Shown: positions 34,271 to 44,785 of the stretch, piece after piece
How positions within the stretch are numbered: the stretch's first letter is position 1
Layout: the number at the start of each line of letters is the position of its first letter
Source: Sporosarcina sp. NCCP-2716
GTDB lineage: Bacteria > Bacillota > Bacilli > Bacillales_A > Planococcaceae
DNA: 64,000 nucleotides
Assembly: GCF_023707985.1 (NCBI RefSeq)
Contig: NZ_BRCF01000003.1
Location: 124,001-188,000, forward strand
Reading direction: 5' to 3'
Notes under the pieces: generated by a model
The model's input: the letters and a program-made list of their open reading frames with translations, nothing else
Told to the model about the DNA's origin: nothing
The model's database searches: none
Program-made: the position numbers and the translations under genes

Positions 34271-36919
34271 TTAGATCTCTTTCAATTCCTGGATACGTCG
34301 CTCGACAGCGGCGTGTTTGTCCAGGTAGTCCTGCTCTTTCGCCCGTTCTTCGTCGACAACAGCCTGCGGAGCTTTCGAGAGGAAGCGTTCGTTCGACAGT
34401 TTGCCCTGGACGCGTTTCACTTCGCCGGCCCACTTGCCGAGTTCTTTTGTCAGCCGTGCGATCTCCTCGTCAATGTCAAGAAGACCTTCAAGCGGCAGGA
34501 ACAGCTCTGCGCCAGTGACGACGGCAGACATTGATTTGCCTGGTGCCTGGACGTCCACTCCGATTTCGAGTGATTCCGGGTTGCAGAACTTCTCTACGTA
34601 CGCCCGGTTTTCATTCAGCACGGCAGCTGTCGCTTCGTCCTTCGCAGCAATATAGAGCGGCACTTGGCGGCTCATCGGCGTGTTCACTTCCGCACGAATG
34701 TTGCGGACCGCTTTGATGACATCTGTCAGCAAGTGCATGTCATCCGACCGCTTGTCATTCGTAAACTGAGGATCGGCGACCGGCCATGGAGCAACGGTGA
34801 TCGACTCCCCGCTGTGCGGCAGGTTCTGCCAGATCTCCTCGGTGATGAACGGCATGAGCGGATGCAGCAGGCGCATCGTATTGTCGAGCACGTGCGCGAG
34901 CACGGAACGCGTCATCTGCTTCGCTTTTTCATCTTCACCATATAACGGCAGCTTCGCCATCTCGATGTACCAGTCACACACATCATCCCAGATGAAGTTA
35001 TAGAGCGCGCGGCCGACTTCGCCGAACTCGTAGCGGTCCGATAGCTTCGTGACGGCGTCGATCGTTTCGTTCAGGCGCGTCAAGATCCAGTCATCCGCGA
35101 CGGACCGTTCGCCGGACAAGTCGATTTCATCGTATGTCATACCTTCCATGTTCATGAGGGCAAAACGCGATGCGTTCCAGATTTTATTCGCAAAGTTCCA
35201 GATCGCTTCGACCTTCTCCGTCGAGTAGCGCAGATCCTGGCCGGGCGATGAACCTGTCGCAAGGAAGTAGCGGAGCGCATCGGCACCGTACTGGTCGATG
35301 ACGTCCATAGGATCGACACCATTGCCGAGTGATTTCGACATTTTGCGGCCGTCTTCGGCACGGACGAGACCGTGGATGAGCACGTCATCGAACGGACGCT
35401 GTTCCGTGAATTCGAGCCCCTGGAAGATCATGCGGGACACCCAGAAGAAGATGATGTCGTAGCCCGTCACGAGTGCATCTGTCGGGTAGTAGCGCTTGAA
35501 TTCCGGATTCTCCGTGTCCGGCCAGCCCATCGTCGAGAACGGCCACAGTGCGGACGAGAACCACGTATCGAGCACGTCGTTTTCCTGATGCCAGTTTTCG
35601 ATGTCGGCAGGCGCTTCCTCGCCGACGTACACTTCCCCGGTTTCGTTGTGGTACCAGGCCGGGATACGGTGGCCCCACCAGAGCTGGCGGGAGATGCACC
35701 AGTCGTGGACGTTCTCCATCCACGTCAGATACGTCTTCTCGAAACGGTCCGGCACGAAGTTCACTTTGCCTTCCGTCTTCTGGAGCTCGATCGCCTTTTC
35801 AGCAAGCGGCTGCATTTTGACGAACCATTGCGTCGACAAGTATGGTTCAACGACAGCACCGCTCCGCTCCGAGTGGCCGACGGAATGGTTGTGTTCTTCA
35901 ATCTTGAACAAGACATCCATGTCCTGGAGGTCCTTGACGATCACTTTCCGGCATTCGAACCGGTCCATGCCTTCATATTTACCGGCGAGGCTGTTCATCG
36001 AGCCGTCTTCGTTCATGACGAGCACGCGCGGCAGATCATGGCGGTTGCCGATTTCGAAGTCGTTCGGATCGTGGGCCGGCGTGATCTTCACGGCGCCGCT
36101 TCCGAAGTCCATTTCGACGTAATCGTCCGCAACAATCGGAATTTCACGTCCGACGATCGGCAGCTTGACCGTTTTGCCGATCAGGTGCTGGTAACGTTCG
36201 TCTTCCGGATGGACAGCGACTGCTGTATCTCCGAGCATCGTCTCAGGACGTGTCGTCGCGATTTCAATGCTTCCGGTTCCATCTGCGAGCGGGTACCGCA
36301 TATGATAGAAGGCACCCGCTACATCTTTGTGGATGACTTCGATATCGGACAGCGCTGTTTTCGTCGCGGGATCCCAGTTGATGATATATTCGCCGCGGTA
36401 GATCAGCCCTTTGTTATAGAGCTTGACGAACACCTCACGGACTGCACGGGAGAGGCCTTCATCAAGGGTGAATCGCTCGCGTGAGTAATCGAGGGCCAAC
36501 CCGAGTTTCGACCATTGTTCACGAATATGGCCAGCGTACTCCTCTTTCCATTCCCACGTTTTCTCGAGGAATTTCTCGCGGCCGAGGTCATAGCGGGTCT
36601 GTCCGCCGGCGCGCAGTTTCTCTTCGACTTTCGCCTGCGTCGCGATGCCGGCGTGGTCCATGCCGGGCAGCCATAGAGCATCATAGCCCTGCATGCGTTT
36701 CATGCGGATCAGGATATCCTGCAGCGTTGTATCCCATGCATGACCGAGGTGAAGTCTGCCTGTTACGTTCGGCGGCGGGATGACGATCGTATACGGCTCT
36801 TTCCCGCTTTCCGGCTGCGCTTTGAAGTAGCCGCCTTCGAGCCACCAGCCGTAGCGGTCTTTCTCGATCGTCTGCGGATCGTACTTTGTCGGCATTTCAA
36901 CTTGCTGTTTGTCTGTCAT
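34271..36919 (-). CDS. valS: Valyl-tRNA synthetase
   Basis: ValRS charges tRNA-Val. The class I signatures are HLGH (57-60) and KMSKS (526-530); the editing CP1 domain contains [10 protein letters not shown]. The C terminus (about 815-882) is the ValRS coiled coil ([20 protein letters not shown]). The ATG at 36917-36919 has GAGGAGG seven bases upstream; an ATG two codons earlier overlaps it. A T-box leader upstream makes expression depend on uncharged tRNA-Val. Length 882 is standard. Confidence 0.97.
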   Translation of the reverse strand: MTDKQQVEMPTKYDPQTIEKDRYGWWLEGGYFKAQPESGKEPYTIVIPPPNVTGRLHLGHAWDTTLQDILIRMKRMQGYDALWLPGMDHAGIATQAKVEEKLRAGGQTRYDLGREKFLEKTWEWKEEYAGHIREQWSKLGLALDYSRERFTLDEGLSRAVREVFVKLYNKGLIYRGEYIINWDPATKTALSDIEVIHKDVAGAFYHMRYPLADGTGSIEIATTRPETMLGDTAVAVHPEDERYQHLIGKTVKLPIVGREIPIVADDYVEMDFGSGAVKITPAHDPNDFEIGNRHDLPRVLVMNEDGSMNSLAGKYEGMDRFECRKVIVKDLQDMDVLFKIEEHNHSVGHSERSGAVVEPYLSTQWFVKMQPLAEKAIELQKTEGKVNFVPDRFEKTYLTWMENVHDWCISRQLWWGHRIPAWYHNETGEVYVGEEAPADIENWHQENDVLDTWFSSALWPFSTMGWPDTENPEFKRYYPTDALVTGYDIIFFWVSRMIFQGLEFTEQRPFDDVLIHGLVRAEDGRKMSKSLGNGVDPMDVIDQYGADALRYFLATGSSPGQDLRYSTEKVEAIWNFANKIWNASRFALMNMEGMTYDEIDLSGERSVADDWILTRLNETIDAVTKLSDRYEFGEVGRALYNFIWDDVCDWYIEMAKLPLYGEDEKAKQMTRSVLAHVLDNTMRLLHPLMPFITEEIWQNLPHSGESITVAPWPVADPQFTNDKRSDDMHLLTDVIKAVRNIRAEVNTPMSRQVPLYIAAKDEATAAVLNENRAYVEKFCNPESLEIGVDVQAPGKSMSAVVTGAELFLPLEGLLDIDEEIARLTKELGKWAGEVKRVQGKLSNERFLSKAPQAVVDEERAKEQDYLDKHAAVERRIQELKEI

Positions 36920-36984
36920 AACCATTCCTCCTCGAGTGTTGAAATCAGGGAATGCTGTGTCTCCGGAAATCCTTCCGGAAACAC

Positions 36985-37240
36985 AAAAAACCCCTTCGCC
37001 AGTAAAGGACGAAGGAGTCAGTTCGCGGTACCACCTTTATTTGCATGCGTGCGGGTCTGCACTCATGCCTCAACAAAAATAACGGTTTTTCACCGGCGTT
37101 ACGCTACTGGCCTGCACGTTCACGTAAGCTGCTGACGGGTGACGAACTGTCCGGCTGCAATAGGTCCTCCCACCGTACCGGACCCTCTCTGCCAATTGCC
37201 TGCTGGACTGCTTTCCCGCTCACTGCATCCCTATGCTGTT
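36985..37240 (-). ncRNA. T-box riboswitch of valS
   Basis: On the minus strand the leader contains an AGAGAG-type stem I motif, the T-box core AAAGGTGGTACCGCG (37025-37039), and a terminator hairpin CCTTCG / CGAAGG followed by GG and six T residues (36985-37015). The likely specifier triplet is GTC at 37141-37143 (Val), followed by A as usual. The full stem I pairing was judged by eye only. Confidence 0.93.
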
Positions 37241-37246
37241 TCCAAC

Positions 37247-37276
37247 AGTGTACCGGATAGGAGCCGGCTCCGTCAA
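37247..37276 (-). promoter_or_regulatory. Promoter of valS
   Basis: Minus-strand TTGACG (37271-37276), 18 bp, TACACT (37247-37252) lies directly upstream of the T-box leader. Confidence 0.65.
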
Positions 37277-37300
37277 GCCCACTGCGAAAGGATGGTGTCA

Positions 37301-37492
37301 TTGAGACGAGGATACAACCCGTATCTGCTGCCGCCCTGGCTGCGCAAGACCCGCTTCTACTGCAAGACGATCATCATCCCGATCTCCTGTTTCCAGCTCA
37401 TCCGGCTGCTGATCGTACCGACAACCGGAGATTTCCTGCTTCTATGTCTCCTGTGCGGATGCTCATTTTTGTTCTATAAAAACATCATTTAA
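37301..37492 (+). CDS. Small conserved membrane protein
   Basis: A 63-residue protein reads MRRGYNPYLLPPWLRKTRFYC and then two hydrophobic stretches (TIIIPISCFQLIRLLIV, FLLLCLLCGCSFLFY). The start is probably the TTG at 37301, eight bases after AAAGGA; ATG at 37292 is in frame. The Leu-Leu-Pro-Pro-Trp-Leu-Arg pattern recalls a small conserved Bacillales protein I cannot name. It runs opposite to valS, and its stop codon overlaps the 3' end of the SpoVID-like gene. No function is known. Confidence 0.6.
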   Translation: MRRGYNPYLLPPWLRKTRFYCKTIIIPISCFQLIRLLIVPTTGDFLLLCLLCGCSFLFYKNII

Positions 37493-38152
37493 GGTGAATG
37501 GCGTTACGGAATAGCCGTCTTCCAGATCGCGGATGAAGGCCAGCATCTCGTGATGACCGCTTTCTTCGGATACCGCTGCGAGGAGAGCCACACTCGAGCT
37601 GTCTTGATCAAGGGCTTCGGCTGACGCGGCAGCACCTGCTTCACTATCCGTTTCTTGGACGGCGGATGCCGCTGCCGCTGTCTGTCCTGCGTCTTTCTGT
37701 GCTGTCTCAGCAGCTGCCGTCACTTCAGGAGCAGGCGCCGCCGGTTCCGGCGTTTCTGCGACAGCTTGTACGGTCCACATGACGAGCAGGTCGCCGCTGT
37801 CCGTCGCGGATGCCGTGGAATCGATGACACTTGCAGTGACACGCGCGCCGTGGGCTGCCGGCAGATCGACTTCGAGCGGCACAGCATACTCGAAATAGCC
37901 GTTCGTCCCTTCGATCTCGACATCATCGATCATGATGGCGCCGTCCGGATCTTCCGCCGCTTCCCCCGCCGCTTTTTCTGCAAGCGTCACATTGGCCGCT
38001 ATGTGATAAATCCCCGACAGCCGGACGGCATCTTCCGTCTGATCATCCTGATAGCCGGCTGTCACTTTCACCTCATTCACTTCGGATACACTGCCTGCTG
38101 ACGCGGGAAACTGGAATGTCTCCGACAACGTCCACTCGATCGGTTTTTTCAT
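37463..38152 (-). CDS. SpoVID-like spore protein without LysM
   Basis: The 229-residue protein starts MKKPIEWTLSETFQFPASAG and has a beta-rich N-terminal domain (about 1-130) like the N-terminal morphogenetic domain of SpoVID. An Ala/Glu/Thr-rich linker (about 135-195) and a short tail follow (HHEMLAFIRDLEDGYSVTPF). SpoVID of B. subtilis ends in a LysM domain; none is seen here. The location between hemL and valS is that of spoVID, and a sigma-E-like promoter precedes it. AAAGGAGG lies seven bases before the ATG. Identity is therefore mainly positional. Confidence 0.6.
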   Translation of the reverse strand: MKKPIEWTLSETFQFPASAGSVSEVNEVKVTAGYQDDQTEDAVRLSGIYHIAANVTLAEKAAGEAAEDPDGAIMIDDVEIEGTNGYFEYAVPLEVDLPAAHGARVTASVIDSTASATDSGDLLVMWTVQAVAETPEPAAPAPEVTAAAETAQKDAGQTAAAASAVQETDSEAGAAASAEALDQDSSSVALLAAVSEESGHHEMLAFIRDLEDGYSVTPFTLNDVFIEQK

Positions 38153-38176
38153 TGAGCCGCCTCCTTTTACTCCTGC

Positions 38177-38205
38177 ATTGTATGCGGAAACGGCTGCAAA
38201 CAGAC
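38177..38205 (-). promoter_or_regulatory. Sigma-E-like promoter of the SpoVID-like gene
   Basis: Minus-strand CATACAAT (38177-38184) matches the sigma-E -10 consensus fully. GTCTGTT (38199-38205) lies 14 bp upstream as a weak -35. spoVID is a sigma-E gene in B. subtilis. Confidence 0.5.
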
Positions 38206-38244
38206 CAAAAGCCTTCCCGGCAGCTAGGCATGCTGGAAAGGCTT
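38205..38244 (-). terminator. Intrinsic terminator of hemAXCDBL
   Basis: An AAGCCTTTCC / GGGAAGGCTT hairpin followed by TTTTGG lies directly after hemL on the minus strand. Confidence 0.75.
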
Positions 38245-38250
38245 GTTCGG

Positions 38251-39540
38251 TCATTTCTTCAATTTGGCGAAAACGGTATGGAATGCCTGTACCGTTTTTG
38301 CGATGTGCTCTTCGGTATGCGCAGCCGACAGGAACATCCCTTCGAACTGCGACGGCGGGAGGAAAATGCCCTCTTCCGCCATGAGCCGGTAGTACTCCGC
38401 GAACAACTGAAGATCGGAAGACTTGGCTGACTCGTAATCGGTGACGTCTTCGTTCGTGAAGAAGAAACCGATCATCGAGCCGGCACGGTTCACAGTGTGC
38501 GGAATGTTGTTCGCTTCCGCTGCTTCGCGGAACCCTTGTTCCAGCTGATCGCCGAGTTTCACGAAGTGATCGTATGATTCAGGGTTGAGGCGCTTCAACG
38601 TTTCGATGCCTGCTGTCATTGCGAGCGGGTTCCCGGAAAGTGTGCCGGCCTGGTAAACCGTTCCAGCCGGTGCGATGTGTTCCATGATCTCACGCTTGCC
38701 GCCGTAGGCACCGACCGGGAGTCCCCCGCCGATCACTTTTCCGAGGCACGTCAGATCCGGCGTCACGCCGAAGTAGCCTTGCGCGCAGTTGTAACCGACA
38801 CGGAATCCGGTCATCACTTCATCGAAGACGAGCAGTGTGCCGTTCTCTTCGGTCATCTTGCGCAGTTCCTGCAGGAATCCCTCTTTCGGAGGGACGACGC
38901 CCATGTTGCCGGCGACCGGCTCGACGATGACGGCTGCCAGGTCGCTGCCGTATTCCTTGAAGGCGACTTTCAGGCTTTCCAGGTCATTGTACGGGACGGT
39001 GATCGTGTTTTTCGCGATACCTTCCGGGACACCCGGGCTGTCCGGCAGGCCGAGTGTTGCGACACCCGATCCCGCCTTGATGAGAAGGGAATCGCCGTGG
39101 CCATGGTAGCAGCCTTCGAACTTCAGAATCAGATTGCGCTTCGTATAGCCGCGCGCAAGACGGAGCACGCTCATCGTCGCTTCTGTTCCAGATGAAACCA
39201 TGCGGATCATTTCGATCGACGGCACGCGGTCGATGACGAGTTCCGCCAGTTCGTTCTCAAGAAGAGTCGGTGCTCCAAAGCTCGATCCTTTGACCGCAGC
39301 TTTCTGCAGCGCTTCGACGACGCCGTCTTCCGCATGGCCTAAGATAAGAGGGCCCCATGACAGCACATAGTCGATGTATTCATTGCCATCGATGTCCTTG
39401 ATGATCGCGCCTTTGCCGCTCTCCATGAAGATCGGATCCATGTTGACCGATTTGAACGCACGGACCGGGGAATTGACCCCGCCCGGCATGAGATCTACCG
39501 CGTCAGCGAATGCCTGTTTCGATTTTGTATAGTCTCTCAT
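38251..39540 (-). CDS. hemL: Glutamate-1-semialdehyde 2,1-aminomutase
   Basis: This PLP enzyme makes 5-aminolevulinate from glutamate-1-semialdehyde. The PLP lysine is K268 in [34 protein letters not shown] binds the cofactor phosphate. Length 429 is standard. Its ATG overlaps the hemB stop, and GGAGG precedes it. It is the last gene of hemAXCDBL. Confidence 0.97.
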   Translation of the reverse strand: MRDYTKSKQAFADAVDLMPGGVNSPVRAFKSVNMDPIFMESGKGAIIKDIDGNEYIDYVLSWGPLILGHAEDGVVEALQKAAVKGSSFGAPTLLENELAELVIDRVPSIEMIRMVSSGTEATMSVLRLARGYTKRNLILKFEGCYHGHGDSLLIKAGSGVATLGLPDSPGVPEGIAKNTITVPYNDLESLKVAFKEYGSDLAAVIVEPVAGNMGVVPPKEGFLQELRKMTEENGTLLVFDEVMTGFRVGYNCAQGYFGVTPDLTCLGKVIGGGLPVGAYGGKREIMEHIAPAGTVYQAGTLSGNPLAMTAGIETLKRLNPESYDHFVKLGDQLEQGFREAAEANNIPHTVNRAGSMIGFFFTNEDVTDYESAKSSDLQLFAEYYRLMAEEGIFLPPSQFEGMFLSAAHTEEHIAKTVQAFHTVFAKLKK

Positions 39541-40520
39541 TTCGTCTCCTCCAGCCAGCGCGCTGCGTCTTTTGCATGATAGGTCATGATCAGATCCGCT
39601 CCCGCGCGTTTCATGCTTGTCAGTGTTTCAAGGACGATCCGCTGCTCGTCGACCCAGCCGTTCAATGCAGCGGCTTTCACCATGGCGTACTCCCCGCTCA
39701 CATTATAGGCGACGAGCGGCAGCAGCGTGTTATTCTTCACGTCGCGCATGATATCCAAGTAGGACAGCGCCGGTTTGACGATCAGGAAATCCGCGCCTTC
39801 CGCGATGTCGGACTCCGCTTCACGGAGCGCTTCCATGCGGTTCGCAGGATCCATCTGGTACGCCTTGCGGTCACCGAATTGCGGCGTGGAATCGGCTGCA
39901 TCCCGGAACGGACCGTAATACGCAGACGCATACTTCACGGCATAACTCATGATCGGAATCTCTTCGAAGCCCGCTTCGTCGAGCCCGTGGCGGATCGCAG
40001 TGACGAACCCATCCATCATGTTGGACGGCGCGATAATATCCGCTCCAGCTTTCGCCTGGGAGACCGCCGTCTTCACGAGAAGGTCGAGGGATGGATCGTT
40101 CAGGACACGCTCCCCTTCGATGACACCGCAGTGGCCGTGGTCTGTATACTCGCACAGGCACGTATCAGCGACGACGATCAGTTCCGGATGCCGTTCTTTC
40201 GTCAGGCGGATCGCTTCCTGGATGATGCCGTGGTCATGATACGCCCCGCTGCCGACAGCATCTTTTTCCGTAACGACTCCGAAGAAGATGACCGAGGGAA
40301 TACCGAGGGCGACCGCTTCGTCGAGTTCATCGGCAAGACGGTCCATCGAATGCTGGTAGACGCCCGGCATCGATGGCACTTCCTGCTTCACGTCCTCACC
40401 TTCGATGACGAAGATCGGATAGATGAAGTCCTTTACATCCAGCTGTGTTTCCCGCACCATCGCGCGCATTCCCGCAGTGCTGCGGAGACGGCGGTGGCGT
40501 TTGAAGTTCAATTGTGTCAT
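39537..40520 (-). CDS. hemB: Delta-aminolevulinic acid dehydratase (porphobilinogen synthase)
   Basis: HemB joins two aminolevulinate molecules. The Schiff-base lysines are K196 (SYAVKYAS) and K249 (LIVKPALSY). The zinc cysteines are C121, C123 and C131 in [14 protein letters not shown], so this is the zinc-dependent type. The gene follows hemD by three bases. Confidence 0.97.
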   Translation of the reverse strand: MTQLNFKRHRRLRSTAGMRAMVRETQLDVKDFIYPIFVIEGEDVKQEVPSMPGVYQHSMDRLADELDEAVALGIPSVIFFGVVTEKDAVGSGAYHDHGIIQEAIRLTKERHPELIVVADTCLCEYTDHGHCGVIEGERVLNDPSLDLLVKTAVSQAKAGADIIAPSNMMDGFVTAIRHGLDEAGFEEIPIMSYAVKYASAYYGPFRDAADSTPQFGDRKAYQMDPANRMEALREAESDIAEGADFLIVKPALSYLDIMRDVKNNTLLPLVAYNVSGEYAMVKAAALNGWVDEQRIVLETLTSMKRAGADLIMTYHAKDAARWLEETK

Positions 40521-40523
40521 AGG

Positions 40524-41282
40524 TCAGTTCCTTCCTTTCGACTCGGCGAGCGTCCGCACGAGTTCCGGTAAAGTATAAGTATCCGGCATGACGTCGGCAG
40601 CTGCTCCCGCCTCGGTCAATGCCCGTTCCGTAATGTGCCCGATGGCGCCGATCGTATAACCGGTCCAGCCGATACGGGGTGCTGCATAGTCGCTGAACAC
40701 CCGGACCGCCGAAGGGCTTGCGAACAGGATCGACAGAGGGCCGCCCTGCTGCGCAAGTGAGACGATCCCGGCTGCTGAGGCCGTTTCCGGTTCCGTTTCG
40801 TATACCGTCCATTCGTCGACCGATAGCGGCAGTTCGTCCGTGATGAGCGACCCTGCGAGGTTCCCTTTGACGAAAAGGGCCCTGAGCGATTCACCAGCAG
40901 GGCTGAACTGCCGGACGAAGACATCCGCGCTGAATATGTCGGGGATGAAATCGACCCGGAAACCGAGCCGCCCGAGGGCCGCAGCCGTCTTATAGCCGAC
41001 AGCTGCCACATACACCGAGAAATCCGCAGCGGTCATACCCGCCCGGCCCAGTTTCGCGCTGAATGCGGCGACGGCACTCTGACTCGTGAAAATGAGCCAA
41101 TCATACGACTGCGCCCGTTTCATCTTCAGATGGTCTTCATCGTCCAGCCGCTCCGACGTCCTGATGAGCGGCAGTGAAACCGGCTCGCCGCCGTATTGCC
41201 TGACCAGCTCAAACGGTTCTTCGGATTTCTTCGTACTCGTGAAGACGACTGTTTCGCCCGCAAGCGGCAGCTTACTGTCCAT
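40524..41282 (-). CDS. hemD: Uroporphyrinogen III synthase
   Basis: HemD cyclises hydroxymethylbilane with D-ring inversion. The 252-residue protein has the two-domain HemD fold, with [20 protein letters not shown] in the first and [14 protein letters not shown] in the second. Sequence conservation in this family is low, so the call also rests on its place between hemC and hemB. The ATG lies inside the 3' end of hemC (11-base overlap). Confidence 0.93.
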   Translation of the reverse strand: MDSKLPLAGETVVFTSTKKSEEPFELVRQYGGEPVSLPLIRTSERLDDEDHLKMKRAQSYDWLIFTSQSAVAAFSAKLGRAGMTAADFSVYVAAVGYKTAAALGRLGFRVDFIPDIFSADVFVRQFSPAGESLRALFVKGNLAGSLITDELPLSVDEWTVYETEPETASAAGIVSLAQQGGPLSILFASPSAVRVFSDYAAPRIGWTGYTIGAIGHITERALTEAGAAADVMPDTYTLPELVRTLAESKGRN

Positions 41283-42204
41283 CCATTTCAGCCTTCACCC
41301 GCTCGATGACGTCCGCTGCACCTTCACTGCGGAGTTTTTCAGCGACGAGCTGTCCGGCTTCGACCGGAGTCGCGGCAGTGGCCGTATGACGGTAGACGAC
41401 GGACGCATCCGGTGCAGCGATGAAACCGGTCAGCGCAATGCCATCTTCGGAAGCACGGGCGAATCCACCGATCGGCACTTGGCAAGAGCCGTCCATTTCA
41501 CGGAGGAATGTCCGCTCCGCTTCCACTTCGCGGAACGTCTGTTCATCATTCATCTTTGCAAGTTCTGCCAGCAGTTCAGCATCATCGGAACGGCATTCGA
41601 TCGACAGCGCCCCTTGCCCGACGGCAGGGATGCAGTCTTCCAAATTCATGTATTCAGTGATGATGTCCTCGCCCCAGCCCATCCGTTTCAGACCGGCAGC
41701 CGCGAGCAAGATTGCGTCGTATTCGCCGTCCTGCATCTTCTTCAGGCGGGTATCGATGTTGCCTCGGATCCACTTGATTTCCAGATCGGGACGCAGCAGC
41801 AGCAGCTGGGAGCTGCGGCGCAGGGAGGACGTACCGACAACTGCGCCTTCCGGCAGGTCTTTGAACGCGACATTGCCATTCGAGATGAATGCATCACGCG
41901 GGTCGACCCGTTTCGGGATACAGCCGACGATGAGGCCTTCCGGCAGCACAGAGGGCATGTCTTTCATGCTATGTACGGCGAAGTCAATCTCCTTATCGAA
42001 CAGCGCCTGCTGGATTTCCTTAACGAACAGACCTTTGCCGCCGACTTTCGACAACATGACGTCGACGATCCGGTCGCCTTTCGTTACAATCTCTTTCACT
42101 TCGAATTCGAACGGCGCACCAGCCGCTTTCATCTGTTCGATGAACCAATTCGTCTGCGTCAGTGCAAGCTTGCTTCTTCGGGAACCTACGATAATTTTTC
42201 TCAA
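41272..42204 (-). CDS. hemC: Hydroxymethylbilane synthase (porphobilinogen deaminase)
   Basis: HemC polymerises four porphobilinogens. The dipyrromethane cofactor is attached at C241 in [13 protein letters not shown], and the catalytic aspartate is D82 in VHSMKDMP. The start is a TTG with GGAAGAGG upstream. Length 310 is typical. Confidence 0.97.
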   Translation of the reverse strand: MRKIIVGSRRSKLALTQTNWFIEQMKAAGAPFEFEVKEIVTKGDRIVDVMLSKVGGKGLFVKEIQQALFDKEIDFAVHSMKDMPSVLPEGLIVGCIPKRVDPRDAFISNGNVAFKDLPEGAVVGTSSLRRSSQLLLLRPDLEIKWIRGNIDTRLKKMQDGEYDAILLAAAGLKRMGWGEDIITEYMNLEDCIPAVGQGALSIECRSDDAELLAELAKMNDEQTFREVEAERTFLREMDGSCQVPIGGFARASEDGIALTGFIAAPDASVVYRHTATAATPVEAGQLVAEKLRSEGAADVIERVKAEMDGQ

Positions 42205-42268
42205 TGTCCTCTTCCTTCCTCATGTGGATGCATCCGTTACAGCTGACAGCTTGCCGTAAAAAGACAGC

Positions 42269-43099
42269 TTACAGCCAAAAATGGAATTGCGATAGTTTGC
42301 TTCCTAAAAAGAAATTGATGATGATCAGGACGAACGCGATCACATTCGCCCATGCAAAATCGGCTGCCTGCAGTCTGCCCCGCCTGTTCAGGACGAGCAG
42401 GACACTGTAGACGACCAGCAGCAGGAACGAGCCGACGATCTTCACATCGAACACATTCCAGTCATCGAGCGCCATATACGCCCACTGCACGCCGAGTATC
42501 AGACTGACGAGCAGTACGGGGATACCCGTGTAGATGGCGGACTTCATGCCCGTCAGCGCATGCTGCAGTGACGGGAGGCGGCTGAACTGGGCGGTCCATT
42601 TCTTCTTCTTCAGCAGATTATAGACGAGCAGATACAAAATCGCGAATACAAAGGCCATCGCGAACGCCGCGTACGACAGGATGGCGAACGTAATATGGAT
42701 GAACAGCAGTTCGGAGACGAGCGCTGTGGCGACACCCGCACCGGCAGCCTGCACCGGCGCAAAAATATGGATTGTCATGAAACTGAACGCGATGACGTTC
42801 AGGAAGAACCCGGCATAGCTCGTGCGGTACTTGAGCTGGATCCCGAGCGACAGCACAATAAGGATCCAGGCGAAGAAGTAGACACCGTCATAGAGCGACA
42901 GGACCGGCAGCTGCCCCGTCATGTAGGCTGCCCGCAGGAGGAACCCTGTCTGCAGCACGAAGACGGTCACGGTCATCCAGAAAGCCGCAGTCTGTGAGCG
43001 CCGGTCTTTGTTCAGGAAGTCGATGAAGTAAAATATCAAGCTGACTGCATAGAGCACGAGCATCGCTTCCTGCAGCCGCGCTATTGTCATATCTGCCAT
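42269..43099 (-). CDS. hemX: Cytochrome c assembly-type membrane protein HemX
   Basis: HemX is an integral membrane protein that in B. subtilis lowers HemA protein level. The 276-residue sequence has eight predicted transmembrane helices and belongs to the CcsA/ResC superfamily, with conserved histidines in MTIHIFAPVQ and ELLFIHITFAIL. AGAGG precedes the ATG. An intrinsic-terminator-like hairpin separates it from hemA. Confidence 0.92.
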   Translation of the reverse strand: MADMTIARLQEAMLVLYAVSLIFYFIDFLNKDRRSQTAAFWMTVTVFVLQTGFLLRAAYMTGQLPVLSLYDGVYFFAWILIVLSLGIQLKYRTSYAGFFLNVIAFSFMTIHIFAPVQAAGAGVATALVSELLFIHITFAILSYAAFAMAFVFAILYLLVYNLLKKKKWTAQFSRLPSLQHALTGMKSAIYTGIPVLLVSLILGVQWAYMALDDWNVFDVKIVGSFLLLVVYSVLLVLNRRGRLQAADFAWANVIAFVLIIINFFLGSKLSQFHFWL

Positions 43100-43122
43100 A
43101 GGCCAACCTCTGCCTTTCTGTC

Positions 43123-43173
43123 AAAAAAGCCATTTCCGCATCGACCGGTTGAGACGCGGGATGGGAAATGACT
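43123..43173 (-). terminator. Internal terminator / attenuator between hemA and hemX
   Basis: On the minus strand AGTCATTTCC pairs with GGAAATGGCT (one wobble) and is followed by six T residues. It lies inside the hem operon, so it probably reduces rather than stops transcription into hemXCDBL. Confidence 0.65.
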
Positions 43174-43182
43174 AGGACAACC

Positions 43183-44547
43183 TCAATATGTCATATCAGG
43201 CTGCAGTCCGGCCGTTTGGGAAGCACCGGCTCCCTGTTCCGCTTTCTGCTGTTGTGCCTGCTTCGCTTTCTCCTGTTCGACCTCTTCAGCGATGCCGAAG
43301 ATCGACTGGAACAAGTCCAGCTTTTCAGCAGCTTTCGGGTCGGATGCGAATTCCTTCGCCTGGGAGATCGGTTCTTTCAGCAGCTGGTTGATGATCGATT
43401 TCGTATGCTTGCTCAGCACTTTCTTCTCCCGATCGGTCAGGTCCGGCATTTTGTTCTCGATGCTCGCCATCGTTTCGGACTGGATGGTGAGCGCCTTTTT
43501 ACGGAGTGCCGTGATGACCGGAACGACACCGAGTGTCACGAGCCATTCACTGAACAGCACGACTTCCGACCGGATCATCGTCTGGATCTCCTCCGCCGCA
43601 CGCTTCCGCTCAGCGAGGTTCGCTTCCACGATGCCCTGCATATCATCGATGTCATAGAGGAACATGTTCGGCAGGTCCCCGATCCGCGGATCCATATCGC
43701 GCGGCACGGCGATGTCCACGAGGAACAGCGGTCGCCCTTTGCGCAGCCGCTCGACGAACTGCATGAGCTCGTAGTCGATGATGTAGTCTTTCGCACCCGT
43801 GCTGCTGATCAGTATATCGACGTCCAGCAGCGTACACTGCAGTTCCTGCAAAGATTTCGCGGCGCCGTCGAAACGGCCTGCGAGCTCTTCGGCTTTCGAG
43901 AATGTGCGGTTCAGAACAGTGATTTTGCCGACACCGCTGCCCTGCAGGTTCTTGATGGTCAGTTCGCCCATCTCGCCGGCACCGACAATCGCAATATGCT
44001 TATTCTTCAGCGAACCGAAGATCTTCTTGCCGAGTTCGACCGCTGCGTACGAGACGGAAACAGCGTTTTCCCCGATCGCTGTTTCCGCGTGGGCACGTTT
44101 CGCGACTGTGATCGCCTGCTTGAACAGTTCGTTGAAGATCGTGCCGGTCGTTCCGATCTCCTGCGCCGTGAGGAAACTATTCCGCACTTGGCCGAGGATC
44201 TGTGTCTCCCCGAGCACCATCGAGTCGATTCCAGATGTAACGGCCATGAGATGTTCGACAGCTTCGTTTTCTTCTTTGATGATCAGATGCTGCGCAAAAC
44301 TTTCGACAGGCAGACGGAACCATTCTGCGAGGAAGTTTTTCACATAATAACGACCTGTATGCAGCTGATCCACGACGGCGTAGATCTCTGTCCGGTTACA
44401 GGTCGAGACGATAATATTTTCAAGTATGCTTTTTGTCGATTGAAGAGTTTTCATGGCGTGCGGCAAATCAGCTTCGTTAAACGAAAGTTTCTCCCTGATT
44501 TCTACCGGCGCTGTCCTGTGATTAACTCCGATTGCGAGAAGTTTCAC
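43183..44547 (-). CDS. hemA: Glutamyl-tRNA reductase
   Basis: HemA reduces Glu-tRNA to glutamate-1-semialdehyde, the first step of C5 heme synthesis. The nucleophile is C50 in [14 protein letters not shown]. The NADPH domain contains [16 protein letters not shown], and a C-terminal dimerisation helix bundle follows. The start is a GTG with AAAGGTG about ten bases upstream. The last 35 residues are an Ala/Gln/Glu-rich extension. Length 454. Confidence 0.97.
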   Translation of the reverse strand: MKLLAIGVNHRTAPVEIREKLSFNEADLPHAMKTLQSTKSILENIIVSTCNRTEIYAVVDQLHTGRYYVKNFLAEWFRLPVESFAQHLIIKEENEAVEHLMAVTSGIDSMVLGETQILGQVRNSFLTAQEIGTTGTIFNELFKQAITVAKRAHAETAIGENAVSVSYAAVELGKKIFGSLKNKHIAIVGAGEMGELTIKNLQGSGVGKITVLNRTFSKAEELAGRFDGAAKSLQELQCTLLDVDILISSTGAKDYIIDYELMQFVERLRKGRPLFLVDIAVPRDMDPRIGDLPNMFLYDIDDMQGIVEANLAERKRAAEEIQTMIRSEVVLFSEWLVTLGVVPVITALRKKALTIQSETMASIENKMPDLTDREKKVLSKHTKSIINQLLKEPISQAKEFASDPKAAEKLDLFQSIFGIAEEVEQEKAKQAQQQKAEQGAGASQTAGLQPDMTY

Positions 44548-44585
44548 TAGGGGTTCACACCTTTCGCGTCTATTTCCTGCTCTTT

Positions 44586-44594
44586 AGTATAGCA
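44586..44594 (-). promoter_or_regulatory. Extended -10 promoter of hemAXCDBL
   Basis: Minus-strand TGCTATACT lies 39 bp before hemA. No strong -35 is seen at 17 bp. The wider gap (44548-44741) shows no PerR or Fur box that I could recognise with confidence. Confidence 0.5.
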
Positions 44595-44741
44595 CAGCCG
44601 GCGGGCAGGTCATGCCTGAATTATGGACAACCTATGACGGCTAGTTTCTGCACGAGCTCTTTGTAATAAGTATAAAGTATTTTCTCCCGCCTTGCCAATG
44701 GTCTGTTTTGCCATCGGTGCAGCCGGGAATAAAGCGCATGT

Positions 44742-44783
44742 AAAAACCGCAGGCCGCGTTTCAACCATGCGGACTGCGGTTTC
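44742..44783 (-). terminator. Intrinsic terminator of lonA-ysxC
   Basis: An AAACCGCAG-TCCGC / GCGG-CCTGCGGTTT hairpin followed by a T-run lies just after ysxC. Confidence 0.88.
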
Positions 44784-44785
44784 GA

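Noticed and set aside
35372-36484. A 370-codon frame antisense to valS
   Set aside because: It is an Arg/His-rich shadow of the valS coding strand with no start signals or recognisable domain.
38177-38205. Sigma-A promoter for the SpoVID-like gene
   Set aside because: The -10 fits sigma-E (CATACAAT) far better, and no TTGACA-like box lies at 17 bp.
43168-44550. A 460-codon open frame antisense to hemA
   Set aside because: It mirrors hemA along its whole length, has no ribosome binding site and a composition expected from the opposite strand of a GC-rich gene.
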